From Streptomyces caniscabiei (GTDB taxonomy: Bacteria; Actinomycetota; Actinomycetes; Streptomycetales; Streptomycetaceae), in contig NZ_JABXWI010000002.1 of NCBI RefSeq assembly GCF_014930365.1, forward strand, positions 248,001 to 312,000: a DNA stretch of 64,000 nt. The letters are read 5' to 3'. Made by a program: the position numbers and the translations under genes. Of the stretch, positions 24,831 through 32,568 are shown one piece after another. The notes beneath the pieces were generated by a model. It was not told the origin of the DNA. It worked only from the letters and a program-made list of their open reading frames with translations, and did no database searches. Position 1 is the first letter of the stretch. Every line of letters begins with the position of its first letter.

Positions 24831-26015
24831 TCACCATACGCAGGGCAGCTCCACCGTGATCACGGTGGGCCCGCCGGCCGGGCTGGTCACGGTCATCGTC
24901 CCGTCGAGCGCGGCGACCCGCCGCCGCATCCCGAGGAGTCCGGATCCGCCCGTCGTGACGGGCCCGGCGGCCGCGCCGGAGGCCTCGGCGCCGCCGCGGC
25001 CGTCGTCCCGCACCCGGATGTCCACGCCCCGGGCCGTGCGGGTGAGGCGGACCTCGGCGTGGTCGCAGCCGCTGTGCTTGGCGGCGTTGGTGAGGGCCTC
25101 GGCGACGACGAAGTAGGCGGCGGCCTCCACCGCGGCGGGCGGGCGCGGGCCGTCGGTGTCCTCCAGCCCGCTCACCTCGACGGTCACGTCGATCCCGCCG
25201 GCGGCGGCGAGGGCACGCACGGCGCCGGCCAGGCCCCGGTCGGTGAGGATCGGGGGGTGGATGCCGCGGACGACGTGGCGGAGTTCGGTCAGTGCGGCCT
25301 CGGCCTGTTCCTGGGCGTCGAGCAGCAGCCTGCGAGCGGCCTCCGGGTCGCGGTCGTACGCGCGGCGGGCGAGGCCGAGCCGCAGGGAGAGCGAGACGAG
25401 GCGGGCCTGGGCGCCGTCGTGCAGGTCGCGTTCGATACGGCGGAGTTCGGCGCCGTGGGCGGCGATCGCGTCGGCGCGGGTCGCCGTCAGTTCCTCCACC
25501 CGTTCGGCGAGGCGGGCCTTGGGGGACGGCCTGAGCAGGGCCTCGGACCAGCGGGCGTCCAGGTCGGCGAGGCGGCTGATCAGCGGCAGGACCAGGGCGT
25601 CGCGGCGCAGCAGGCCGCACCGCACGCTGTCGACGGCCAGGCCCAGCGGCCACAGCGGCACCGCGAGGAGGAAGAGGGCGCCGTAGACGTAGTACGCGAG
25701 CATCCAGCGGGCGTCGGTGCGGGTGCCGGGGTCGCGGACGGCGATCCGCAGGCGTTCGCGGAGGGTGCCCTCGATCGGCTGGTAGGCCTCGGGGACGGCC
25801 CGGCCGGTCCAGGCGGCCACGTGGCGGCGCTTCGCGCCGGCGATGCGGCGGATCAGGATCACGGTCTCGGGCAGCATCCAGGCGCCCACCACGGCGAGGG
25901 TGGCGACGGCGGTGATCAGCAGCACCGTGATGAAGAGGTACATGCCGAACGCCATCCCGGCGGCGACGACCAACTGAACCATGGCTCGCGCGGCCCGCCG
26001 CACCGTCGTACCCAT
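24831..26015 (-). CDS. NarL-system sensor histidine kinase (HisKA_3)
   Basis: 394 aa from ATG 26015. Two N-terminal hydrophobic segments (about 13-55) and a second pair (105-130) suggest four membrane helices with little outside the membrane. The HisKA_3 phosphoacceptor is H199 in ERDLHDGAQARL, followed by a HATPase_c domain (AEALTNAAKHS, DDGRGG, GSGLLGMRRRV). Phosphorylates the NarL-type regulator at 24116. The frame upstream of 26015 lacks a better start. Confidence 0.93.
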   Translation of the reverse strand: MGTTVRRAARAMVQLVVAAGMAFGMYLFITVLLITAVATLAVVGAWMLPETVILIRRIAGAKRRHVAAWTGRAVPEAYQPIEGTLRERLRIAVRDPGTRTDARWMLAYYVYGALFLLAVPLWPLGLAVDSVRCGLLRRDALVLPLISRLADLDARWSEALLRPSPKARLAERVEELTATRADAIAAHGAELRRIERDLHDGAQARLVSLSLRLGLARRAYDRDPEAARRLLLDAQEQAEAALTELRHVVRGIHPPILTDRGLAGAVRALAAAGGIDVTVEVSGLEDTDGPRPPAAVEAAAYFVVAEALTNAAKHSGCDHAEVRLTRTARGVDIRVRDDGRGGAEASGAAAGPVTTGGSGLLGMRRRVAALDGTMTVTSPAGGPTVITVELPCVW

Positions 26016-26100
26016 GGGGGCCAGATTAGGCGACGGGGTGGGGTGGGAGTGGTCGGGCGGGCTGGGGGGGTGACTCCCGTCGTGACCTGCGCGCCGCCCC

Positions 26101-27546
26101 CTACAACTGCACCCCACCCAGTGGCAGTCGGACCGTGAAGGTCGTCGTGCCCGGTTCGCTGGTCAGGGTGATCGTGCCGGCGTGGGCGCGGACCAGGGAG
26201 TGGGCCACGGCCAGGCCCAGGCCGCTGCCGCCGCGGTCGCGGCTGCGGGCCTTGTCGACGCGGTAGAAGCGGTCGAAGACGCGCTCCTGGTCGTCGGCCG
26301 GGATACCGGGCCCCGAGTCGGTGATCCGCACCTCCGCCGTGCCGGACACCACGACGACCTCCACGGAGACCTTCGTACCGGGCGGTGTGTGCACCGCGGC
26401 GTTGGTGAGGAGGTTGTCGAGGACCTGCCGGATGCGCAGCGGGTCGAGGCGCAGCCGCACGGGGTCGGAGCCGGTCGCCACGGTCAGCGGACGGTCGGGG
26501 TGCCCGGCCCGGAAGCCGTCGGCCGCCTGGCGCGCCAGCTCCACCAGGTCGGCCTCCTCCAGCCGCAGCGGTGCCTCCACATCGGCGGCGTCGAGGCGGG
26601 CCAGCATCAGCAGGTCGTCCAGGAGGACACCCATCCGGGCCGCCTCGGCACGCAGCCGGGCCAGGTGCTTGTCGCGCTCCTCGGGGCTGTGCGCGGCGGC
26701 GTACTGGAAGAGGTCGGCGTACCCGCGTACCGACATCAGCGGGGTGCGCAGCTCGTGGGAGGCGTCGGCGACGAAGCGGCGCAGGCGCTGTTCCGCCTCG
26801 GTGCGGACGGCGAGCGCGTCGTCGATGTGCTCCAGCATGGTGTTGAAGGCGGTGCGCAGTTCCTCGACCTCGAACCCGCCGTCGCGGTTGTCGTGGCGCA
26901 CGGGCAGCCGCGCCGAGTCCGTCAGGTCGTGCGAGGTGATGCCGCGGGCGGTGTGCGCCATGTCGCTCAGCGGTTTCAGGCCCCGCCGCAGCATGGCCCG
27001 GCCGAAGACGACGAGCGCCATCAGGGCGAGGGCGAAGGTGACGACCTGGACCGTGATCAGCCGGCCCACGGTGTCCTCGATGTCGTCCATGGGCGCGGCG
27101 CTGACCAGGACCACCCCGGGTTCCACCTCGCAGGCCCGCAGCCGGTACTGGCCGTGGCCCTTGAGGTGCTCGGTGCGGGTGACCTCCTTGCCCTCGGTGG
27201 TCAGCGCCTTGGCCACGAGGGTGAAGTCGTCGATGTCCTCGGGCAGGTCGCCCGGGTCCTCGGGCTTCTGGAGCACCGGGGTGCCGCCCGAGGTGTCGTA
27301 CACGGCGTAGTACCAGCGGTAGTACTTCTTGCCCTTGAGGGTGCCGTAGTCCGCGATGCTCTTGGACTGGGCGATCTGGGCGATCTTGAGCTGTTCGTTG
27401 AGCTGCGCGGACAGGTAGTCGCGCATGTACATGGTCAGCGCGTTGCCGACGACGGCGAACACGACGAGCGCCAGGGCTCCGAGGCCGAGGGCCAGCCGGG
27501 TGCCGAGGCGCATACCGCGATAGCTCTGCTGGAGGCGGGAGATCAC
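26101..27546 (-). CDS. OmpR-system sensor histidine kinase with HAMP domain
   Basis: 481 aa. TM1 (about 17-38), a 125-residue extracellular sensor region, TM2 (about 165-185), HAMP linker, HisKA with H264 (DASHELRTPL), and HATPase_c (NLLTNAAVHT, DSGPGIP, GSGLGLAV). Classic EnvZ-type architecture. Start overlaps the stop of the regulator gene by four bases (ATGA), so the pair is translationally coupled. The divergent ferric-reductase/FMN/ApbE operon 148 bases from the regulator start is its likely target, by position only. Confidence 0.94.
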   Translation of the reverse strand: MISRLQQSYRGMRLGTRLALGLGALALVVFAVVGNALTMYMRDYLSAQLNEQLKIAQIAQSKSIADYGTLKGKKYYRWYYAVYDTSGGTPVLQKPEDPGDLPEDIDDFTLVAKALTTEGKEVTRTEHLKGHGQYRLRACEVEPGVVLVSAAPMDDIEDTVGRLITVQVVTFALALMALVVFGRAMLRRGLKPLSDMAHTARGITSHDLTDSARLPVRHDNRDGGFEVEELRTAFNTMLEHIDDALAVRTEAEQRLRRFVADASHELRTPLMSVRGYADLFQYAAAHSPEERDKHLARLRAEAARMGVLLDDLLMLARLDAADVEAPLRLEEADLVELARQAADGFRAGHPDRPLTVATGSDPVRLRLDPLRIRQVLDNLLTNAAVHTPPGTKVSVEVVVVSGTAEVRITDSGPGIPADDQERVFDRFYRVDKARSRDRGGSGLGLAVAHSLVRAHAGTITLTSEPGTTTFTVRLPLGGVQL

Positions 27547-28232
27547 TCGGTGGCCTGCCGCAGCACGTAGCCGAATCCCCGCACGGTGTGGATGAGGGGT
27601 TCGCCGGTGTCGTCGAGCTTGCGGCGCAGCCGGCTGACGACCAGCTCGACGACGTTGGAGCGGCCGCCGAAGCCGTACTCCCAGACGTGGTCGAGGATCT
27701 GCGCCTTGGTGAGGACGGTCGGGGACTTGCGCATGAGGTAGCGCAGGACCTCGTACTCGGTGGGCGTGAGGGTGAGCAGCTTGTCGCCGCGGCGGACCTC
27801 GCGGGTGTCCTCGTCCATCGTCAGGTCGGCGACCTGGAGCACCGAGCGCTGGAAGGCCGGCCCGGCGCTGCGGCGCAGCACGGTGCGCAGGCGGGCCATC
27901 AGCTCCTCCACGGCGAAGGGCTTGACCAGGTAGTCGTCGCCGCCCCGGGTGAGGCCGGCGACCCGGTCGGCGACGCCGTCGCGGGCGGTCAGGAACACCA
28001 CGGGCACCATCGTGCCGGTCCGGCGGAGCCGGTCGAGCACGCCGAAGCCGTCCACGTCGGGCAGCATCAGGTCCAGGACCACGATGTCGGGGCGGAACTC
28101 GGCCGCCCGCCGCAGCGCCTCCTCACCTGTGTGCGCCGTGACGGCGTCCCAGCCCTCGTAGCGGGCGACGGTCGCCACCAGGTCCGCGATCGGCGGGTCG
28201 TCGTCCACCACGAGCAGTCGCACTTTTTCCAC
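27543..28232 (-). CDS. OmpR-type response regulator
   Basis: 229 aa from GTG 28232. Receiver: DDD at residues 10-12, phosphoacceptor D54 (VVLDLMLPDV), T in VFLTARD and K in YLVKPF; C-terminal winged HTH from LTLTPTEYEVLRYLM to HTVRGFGYVLR. Cognate regulator of the overlapping HAMP kinase. GTG 28232 was chosen because it gives the canonical VEKVRLLVVDDD start; the longer frame overlaps the divergent operon. It probably binds the 28233-28380 divergent promoter region. Confidence 0.93.
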   Translation of the reverse strand: MEKVRLLVVDDDPPIADLVATVARYEGWDAVTAHTGEEALRRAAEFRPDIVVLDLMLPDVDGFGVLDRLRRTGTMVPVVFLTARDGVADRVAGLTRGGDDYLVKPFAVEELMARLRTVLRRSAGPAFQRSVLQVADLTMDEDTREVRRGDKLLTLTPTEYEVLRYLMRKSPTVLTKAQILDHVWEYGFGGRSNVVELVVSRLRRKLDDTGEPLIHTVRGFGYVLRQATE

Positions 28233-28380
28233 GTGCTCATACTGCGCCACCGAGCGCCGTGCGCCATAGCCGCTCACAGCCCGGGGGCCCGATCGATAAA
28301 TACTTGAAAGTTGTCCGACAGCAAAACGACAGCAGTCACCGGAGAAGCTCGTATCCCCCACTCGATCAAGGAGCTCTCCC

Positions 28381-29724
28381 GTGACCACTGTCCAACAACC
28401 CCCCGCGGCGGTCAGCCGCTCGGGAGCGCGTCCCAAAGTGGTCGCCCGCACCGGTCTGTACGCGGTGCTGCTGGCGAACGTCGCCGTGGTGGCCTTCTTC
28501 TTCGTGCAGGCGGGCTTCGCCTCGAACGCCCTGATCGTGCTGGGACGCCTGGCCGGTCTGTGCGGCGCGCTGCTGATGGCGTTCCAGCTGGTGCTGGTGG
28601 CGCGGCTGCCGTGGTTCGACCGGCGCATCGGCATGGACCGGCTGACCTCGTGGCACCGCTGGACCGGCTTCTCGGTGCTGTGGCTGCTGGTCACGCACGT
28701 GGTGTTCATCACCTTCGGCTACGCCCAGTCCTCGGACCTGGACCCGGTCAGCCAGCTCGTCGACCTCGCCGAGACCGTCGAGGGCGTGCTGCGCGCGATC
28801 GTCGCGCTCGGCATCATCGCGGTGATCGGCGTGGTCTCAGCCCGCTTCGCCCGCCGTCGGCTGGCCTACGAGACCTGGCACTTCATCCATCTGTACACGT
28901 ACGTCGCGGTGGTGCTGGCCTTCACGCACCAGGTCGCGGCGGGGACGTCGTTCGCCTCGTCCAAGACCGCGACGGCCTACTGGTACGTGCTGTGGGGCGT
29001 GGCCCTGACCAGCGTGTTCATGGGCCGGCTGGTGCTGCCGCTGTGGCGCAACTGGCGCCACCAGCTCCGCGTCACCGCGGTCGTCCCCGAGGCCGACAAC
29101 GTCGTCTCGATCTACATGACAGGGCGTGACCTGGACCGGATGCCCGCGCGGGCCGGCCAGTTCTTCCTGTGGCGGTTCCTGACCCGGGACCGCTGGTGGC
29201 AGGCCAACCCGTTCTCGCTGTCGGCCGCGCCCGACGGCACCCAGCTGCGGCTGACCGCGAAGGCGGCCGGCGAGGGCTCGGCCGCGCTGCGGCACGTCAA
29301 GGTCGGCACCCGCGTGTTCGCCGAGGGCCCGTACGGCGCCTTCACCGCGATGCACCGCACCCGGCCCGAGTCCGTGCTCATCGCCGGCGGCGTCGGTGTC
29401 ACCCCGATCCGGGCCCTGCTGGAGGAGATCGAGGGCCACGCCGTGGTCATCTACCGGGTCGCCACGCAGCGGGACGCGGTCCTCTACGACGAACTCCAGC
29501 GGCTCGCCTTCGACAAGGGCGCCGAGCTGCACCTGCTCTCCGGCCCCGTCAGCCCCGACCTGCTGGCGCCGCGCGAACTGCTGCGGATGGTGCCGGACAT
29601 CGCCGACCGGGACGTGTTCCTGTGCGGCCCGCCGCCGATGATGAACGCGGTCCTGGGCAGCCTGCGCGAGCTGGACGTGCCCAAGCCGCAGATCCACTTC
29701 GAACGCTTCAGCCTGGCCGGCTGA
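28381..29724 (+). CDS. Ferric reductase-like transmembrane protein with ferredoxin-reductase domain
   Basis: 447 aa from GTG 28381. About six membrane helices in residues 25-215 with candidate heme-ligand histidines H92, H106, H167, H170 and H183 (ferric reductase/NADPH oxidase fold). A cytoplasmic FAD/NAD(P)H module follows (QANPFSLSAAP for FAD, GGVGVTPIRALLEE and FLCGPPPMM for the nicotinamide). It moves electrons from cytoplasmic NAD(P)H through membrane hemes to the outside. Followed in the operon by a secreted double FMN_bind protein and ApbE, which suggests the final acceptor is a covalently flavinylated extracytoplasmic domain. Confidence 0.92.
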   Translation: MTTVQQPPAAVSRSGARPKVVARTGLYAVLLANVAVVAFFFVQAGFASNALIVLGRLAGLCGALLMAFQLVLVARLPWFDRRIGMDRLTSWHRWTGFSVLWLLVTHVVFITFGYAQSSDLDPVSQLVDLAETVEGVLRAIVALGIIAVIGVVSARFARRRLAYETWHFIHLYTYVAVVLAFTHQVAAGTSFASSKTATAYWYVLWGVALTSVFMGRLVLPLWRNWRHQLRVTAVVPEADNVVSIYMTGRDLDRMPARAGQFFLWRFLTRDRWWQANPFSLSAAPDGTQLRLTAKAAGEGSAALRHVKVGTRVFAEGPYGAFTAMHRTRPESVLIAGGVGVTPIRALLEEIEGHAVVIYRVATQRDAVLYDELQRLAFDKGAELHLLSGPVSPDLLAPRELLRMVPDIADRDVFLCGPPPMMNAVLGSLRELDVPKPQIHFERFSLAG

Positions 29725-29751
29725 GGGACACCGGGACACGAGGACAGCACT

Positions 29752-30480
29752 GTGAAACGAGCCATACCCGCCCTGGTCCTGAGCGCCGCCGCGCTGGTGC
29801 CCGTCTGGCGTTACGCCCCCTCGACCGACACGACGTCCACGACGACGACCGCCGAGCCCGCGCCGTCGGCCTCCGCGGACACGTCGTCGGGCGCGACCGT
29901 GGTCACGGGCCCGACGATCGACACCGAGAAGGGGCCCGTCCAGGTCCGGGCGACCTTCCAGGGCGAGAAGATCACCGCCGTCACGTTCCTCCAGCAGCCG
30001 GACCACCCGCAGACCGAGGCGGCGGTGCCGGTACTGATCGAGGAGACCCTGACGGCACAGAGCGCCGACATCGACACCGTCTCCGGCGCCACCATCACCA
30101 GCGACGCCTACCGGGAGTCCCTCCAGGCCGCGATCGACGAGAACGGGAAGTCGGCGGCGTCCGGTTCCGACTCCGGCTCCGCGTCGGGCTCCTCCTCGTC
30201 GTCCGGCTCGGCGGAGAGTGCCGCCCAGACCGTCGCGGGCTCGACCGTCGGCACCTCCAAGGGCGACGTCCAGGTCCAGGTGACCTTCGAGGGCGACGAG
30301 ATCACGGCCGTGCGGATGCTGAAGCAGCCGAACCACCCGCAGACCGAGGCCGCCGTCCCGGTACTGATCAAGGAGACCCTGACGGCGCAGAGCACCGACA
30401 TCGACACCGTCTCCGGCGCCACCATCACCAGCGACGGCTACCGGGAGTCCCTCCAGGCCGCGATCGACGCGAAGGTCTGA
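29752..30480 (+). CDS. Secreted protein with two FMN-binding (FMN_bind) domains
   Basis: 242 aa. N-terminal signal/anchor (MKRAIPALVLSAAALVPVW), a Thr/Ser-rich spacer, then two FMN_bind domains (about residues 45-130 and 155-242) joined by a Ser/Gly linker. Each carries the flavinylation motif SGAT (residues 111-114 and 221-224), where ApbE attaches FMN to the threonine. The two domains are nearly identical at DNA level over the last 140 bases, indicating recent duplication or gene conversion. Predicted to accept electrons from the ferric-reductase-like protein at the outer face of the membrane. Confidence 0.92.
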   Translation: MKRAIPALVLSAAALVPVWRYAPSTDTTSTTTTAEPAPSASADTSSGATVVTGPTIDTEKGPVQVRATFQGEKITAVTFLQQPDHPQTEAAVPVLIEETLTAQSADIDTVSGATITSDAYRESLQAAIDENGKSAASGSDSGSASGSSSSSGSAESAAQTVAGSTVGTSKGDVQVQVTFEGDEITAVRMLKQPNHPQTEAAVPVLIKETLTAQSTDIDTVSGATITSDGYRESLQAAIDAKV

Positions 30481-30484
30481 TCCG

Positions 30485-31207
30485 GTGCGCCGCGTCGAAC
30501 ACATCATGGGGTTCCCGATCTCGCTGCTGATCGAGGACGAGGAGGCCACCGCCGAGGCCGCGGAGCCGGCGTTCGCGTGGCTGCGCGAGGTCGACGCGCG
30601 GTTCAGCCCGTTCCGCGCCGACAGCGAGGTGTCACGGCTGGACCGGGGCGAGCTGCCGCCGGAGGAGATCAGCCGGGATCTCGCCGAGGTGCTGGCCCTC
30701 TGCGAGGAGTACCGGGTGGCCACGGGCGGCGCGTTCGACGTACGGCTGCCGGGGCGTGGGCTCGACCCCTGCGCCATGGTCAAGGGCTGGGCCGTGCAGC
30801 GGGCGGCGGAGCTGCTGACGGGGCTGGGCGCGAAGCGGCTGTGCCTCAACGCGGGGGGCGACGTGGCGGCGACGGGCGGGCCGTGGCGGGTGGGGGTGCG
30901 GCACCCGGAGCGGGCCGACCGCCTCTGCGCGGTCCTGTCGGTGACGGACGGCGCGGTCGCCACGTCCGCCCGCTACGAGCGCGGCGACCACATCCTCGAC
31001 GGCCGCACCGGGCGCCCGGCGACGGGCCTCCTCAGCCTCACGGTGGTGGCCCCGTCGCTCACCGAGGCCGACGCGACGGCGACGGCCGCGTTCGCGATGG
31101 GCGCGGAGGGTGTGGAGTGGGCCGCGGCGAGGGAGGGGTGCGAGGTGTTCGCGGTCGACGCCCGCGAACGGGTCTTCCGCACCCCGGGGTTGCCGGTGGC
31201 GGCGTAG
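30485..31207 (+). CDS. apbE: FAD:protein FMN transferase
   Basis: 240 aa from GTG 30485, five bases after the FMN_bind stop. Transfers FMN from FAD to a threonine of target proteins. Motifs present: PCAMVKGWAVQRA, NAGGDVAATGG, VTDGAVATSARYERG and DGRTGRPATGL, the substrate and metal-binding segments of ApbE. Shorter than the common 300-350 aa and lacking a lipoprotein signal, so probably cytoplasmic or with a non-canonical location. The direct target is evidently the neighbouring double FMN_bind protein. Confidence 0.93.
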   Translation: MRRVEHIMGFPISLLIEDEEATAEAAEPAFAWLREVDARFSPFRADSEVSRLDRGELPPEEISRDLAEVLALCEEYRVATGGAFDVRLPGRGLDPCAMVKGWAVQRAAELLTGLGAKRLCLNAGGDVAATGGPWRVGVRHPERADRLCAVLSVTDGAVATSARYERGDHILDGRTGRPATGLLSLTVVAPSLTEADATATAAFAMGAEGVEWAAAREGCEVFAVDARERVFRTPGLPVAA

Positions 31208-31269
31208 GGGTGCGGTGTGAGGGCGCCTCATGGCTCGGGGGTGCGGGTCGTTCGGCGACTGCGGGTGGT

Positions 31270-31315
31270 ATGTGGCTGATCGCGCAGTTCCCCGCGCCCC
31301 TGACGGGGCACGCAC
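31270..31315. repeat. Short copy of dispersed palindromic element (R4)
   Basis: Contains the core GCGCAGTTCCCCGCGCCCCT followed by GACGGGGCACGC, giving a small hairpin. It lies between apbE and the GNAT gene, where it may terminate the electron-transfer operon. Confidence 0.65.
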
Positions 31316-31360
31316 GAAATCCCGTTGCGGCCCCCGCCCCCACCCCCCGACAGTGGCCCC

Positions 31361-32320
31361 ATGACCACGACGCACCCCGCCCCCCTCCCACCCGGCCTGA
31401 CCGTACGCCCCGCGACGCTCGACGACGCGGAGGCGGTGTGCGCGCTGCTCAACGAGATCGACCTGCTGGAGATCGGCCGCGCGGAGACCGAACTCGTCGA
31501 GGTACAGGCCGATCTGAAGCATCCGGAGGCGGACCTGGAGCGTGACTCCTGGCTGCTGTTCGACGGGGACCGTCTGGTGGCGTACGGCCTGCAGTGGGAC
31601 GAGTCCGGCGGCGAACGCATCGACATGGACCACTACACGCTGCCGGACCGACTGCCGGGCGCGCTGCACCTGTTCGAGCTGATGGAGGCGCGGGCGGCGG
31701 AGCGCGCGGCGGCCAACGGCGTCGACCGGGCCGTCGTGCACATGCATCTCAACATCGCTCCCACGATGGACCTCGACGCGTTGCGCGGGCGGGGCTGGCG
31801 CGCGGTCCGCCGCTACCACGTGATGGACCGCGCCCTGTCCCCCGCCGAGCCCCTGCCGGCGCTCCCGCCCGGCGTCACCCTGCGCCCCTGTGCCTCCGAG
31901 CAGGACCGCAGGACGGCCCACGCCGTGCTGCAGACGGCGTTCGCCGACCACTTCGACCACCAGCCGCGCACGTACGAGCAGTGGCTGGACGACATCGACG
32001 CCGAGAACGTCGACTGGTCGCTCCTGTGGATCGCGCACGTCGACGGTCTCGGTGACGTGGCGGCGCTGCGGTCCCGCAACGACCGTTCGGCCGCGGCCTG
32101 GATCTCCAGCATCGGTGTGCTGCGCGAGGCCCGCGGCCGCGGTCTCGGCAGTCTGCTGCTGCGTCACGCCTTCGGTCACTACGCGTCCCTGGGCCGCGAC
32201 CGCATCGGCCTCGGCGTCGACACCGACAACAGCACCGGAGCCCTCGCCCTCTACGAACGGCACGGCATGCGGCGGGACTTCGCGGTCGACACATGGGAAT
32301 TGATACGTCCCGTCCGGTAG
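31361..32320 (+). CDS. Tandem GNAT-domain N-acetyltransferase
   Basis: 319 aa from ATG 31361. Two GNAT folds: residues 10-160 (degenerate acetyl-CoA loop) and 165-319 with a clear motif A, ISSIGVLREARGRGLGSLLLRHAF, and the closing NSTGALALYERHGMR. Resembles the MshD-like double-GNAT layout but lacks context for mycothiol synthesis. Acyl acceptor unknown. Monocistronic; strong hairpin follows. Confidence 0.85.
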   Translation: MTTTHPAPLPPGLTVRPATLDDAEAVCALLNEIDLLEIGRAETELVEVQADLKHPEADLERDSWLLFDGDRLVAYGLQWDESGGERIDMDHYTLPDRLPGALHLFELMEARAAERAAANGVDRAVVHMHLNIAPTMDLDALRGRGWRAVRRYHVMDRALSPAEPLPALPPGVTLRPCASEQDRRTAHAVLQTAFADHFDHQPRTYEQWLDDIDAENVDWSLLWIAHVDGLGDVAALRSRNDRSAAAWISSIGVLREARGRGLGSLLLRHAFGHYASLGRDRIGLGVDTDNSTGALALYERHGMRRDFAVDTWELIRPVR

Positions 32321-32331
32321 GCACCGGTACC

Positions 32332-32365
32332 GGAGCCCCCGTTCTCTCTTGAGGACGGGGGCTCC
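32332..32365. terminator. Hairpin terminator after the tandem GNAT gene
   Basis: GGAGCCCCCGT pairs perfectly with ACGGGGGCTCC, loop of 12 bases, 11 bases past the stop. Confidence 0.75.
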
Positions 32366-32568
32366 TCGTTCGGCCTGTCGGACATTGTTCGAAACCCCTT
32401 GACGCCTCACCACACGCCGATTGACACTCTCGCAACACGACGTCACATGGCCGAAACAGCGGGAGACCCGGGGCGAGGGTTCCCGCCCTTTCTCGACCCC
32501 GTTCCACCACTCCTCCCCTCACCTCTCGCCTCCCTTCCTCTGTCGTGCTCTCAGCAGGGATACTCCAC

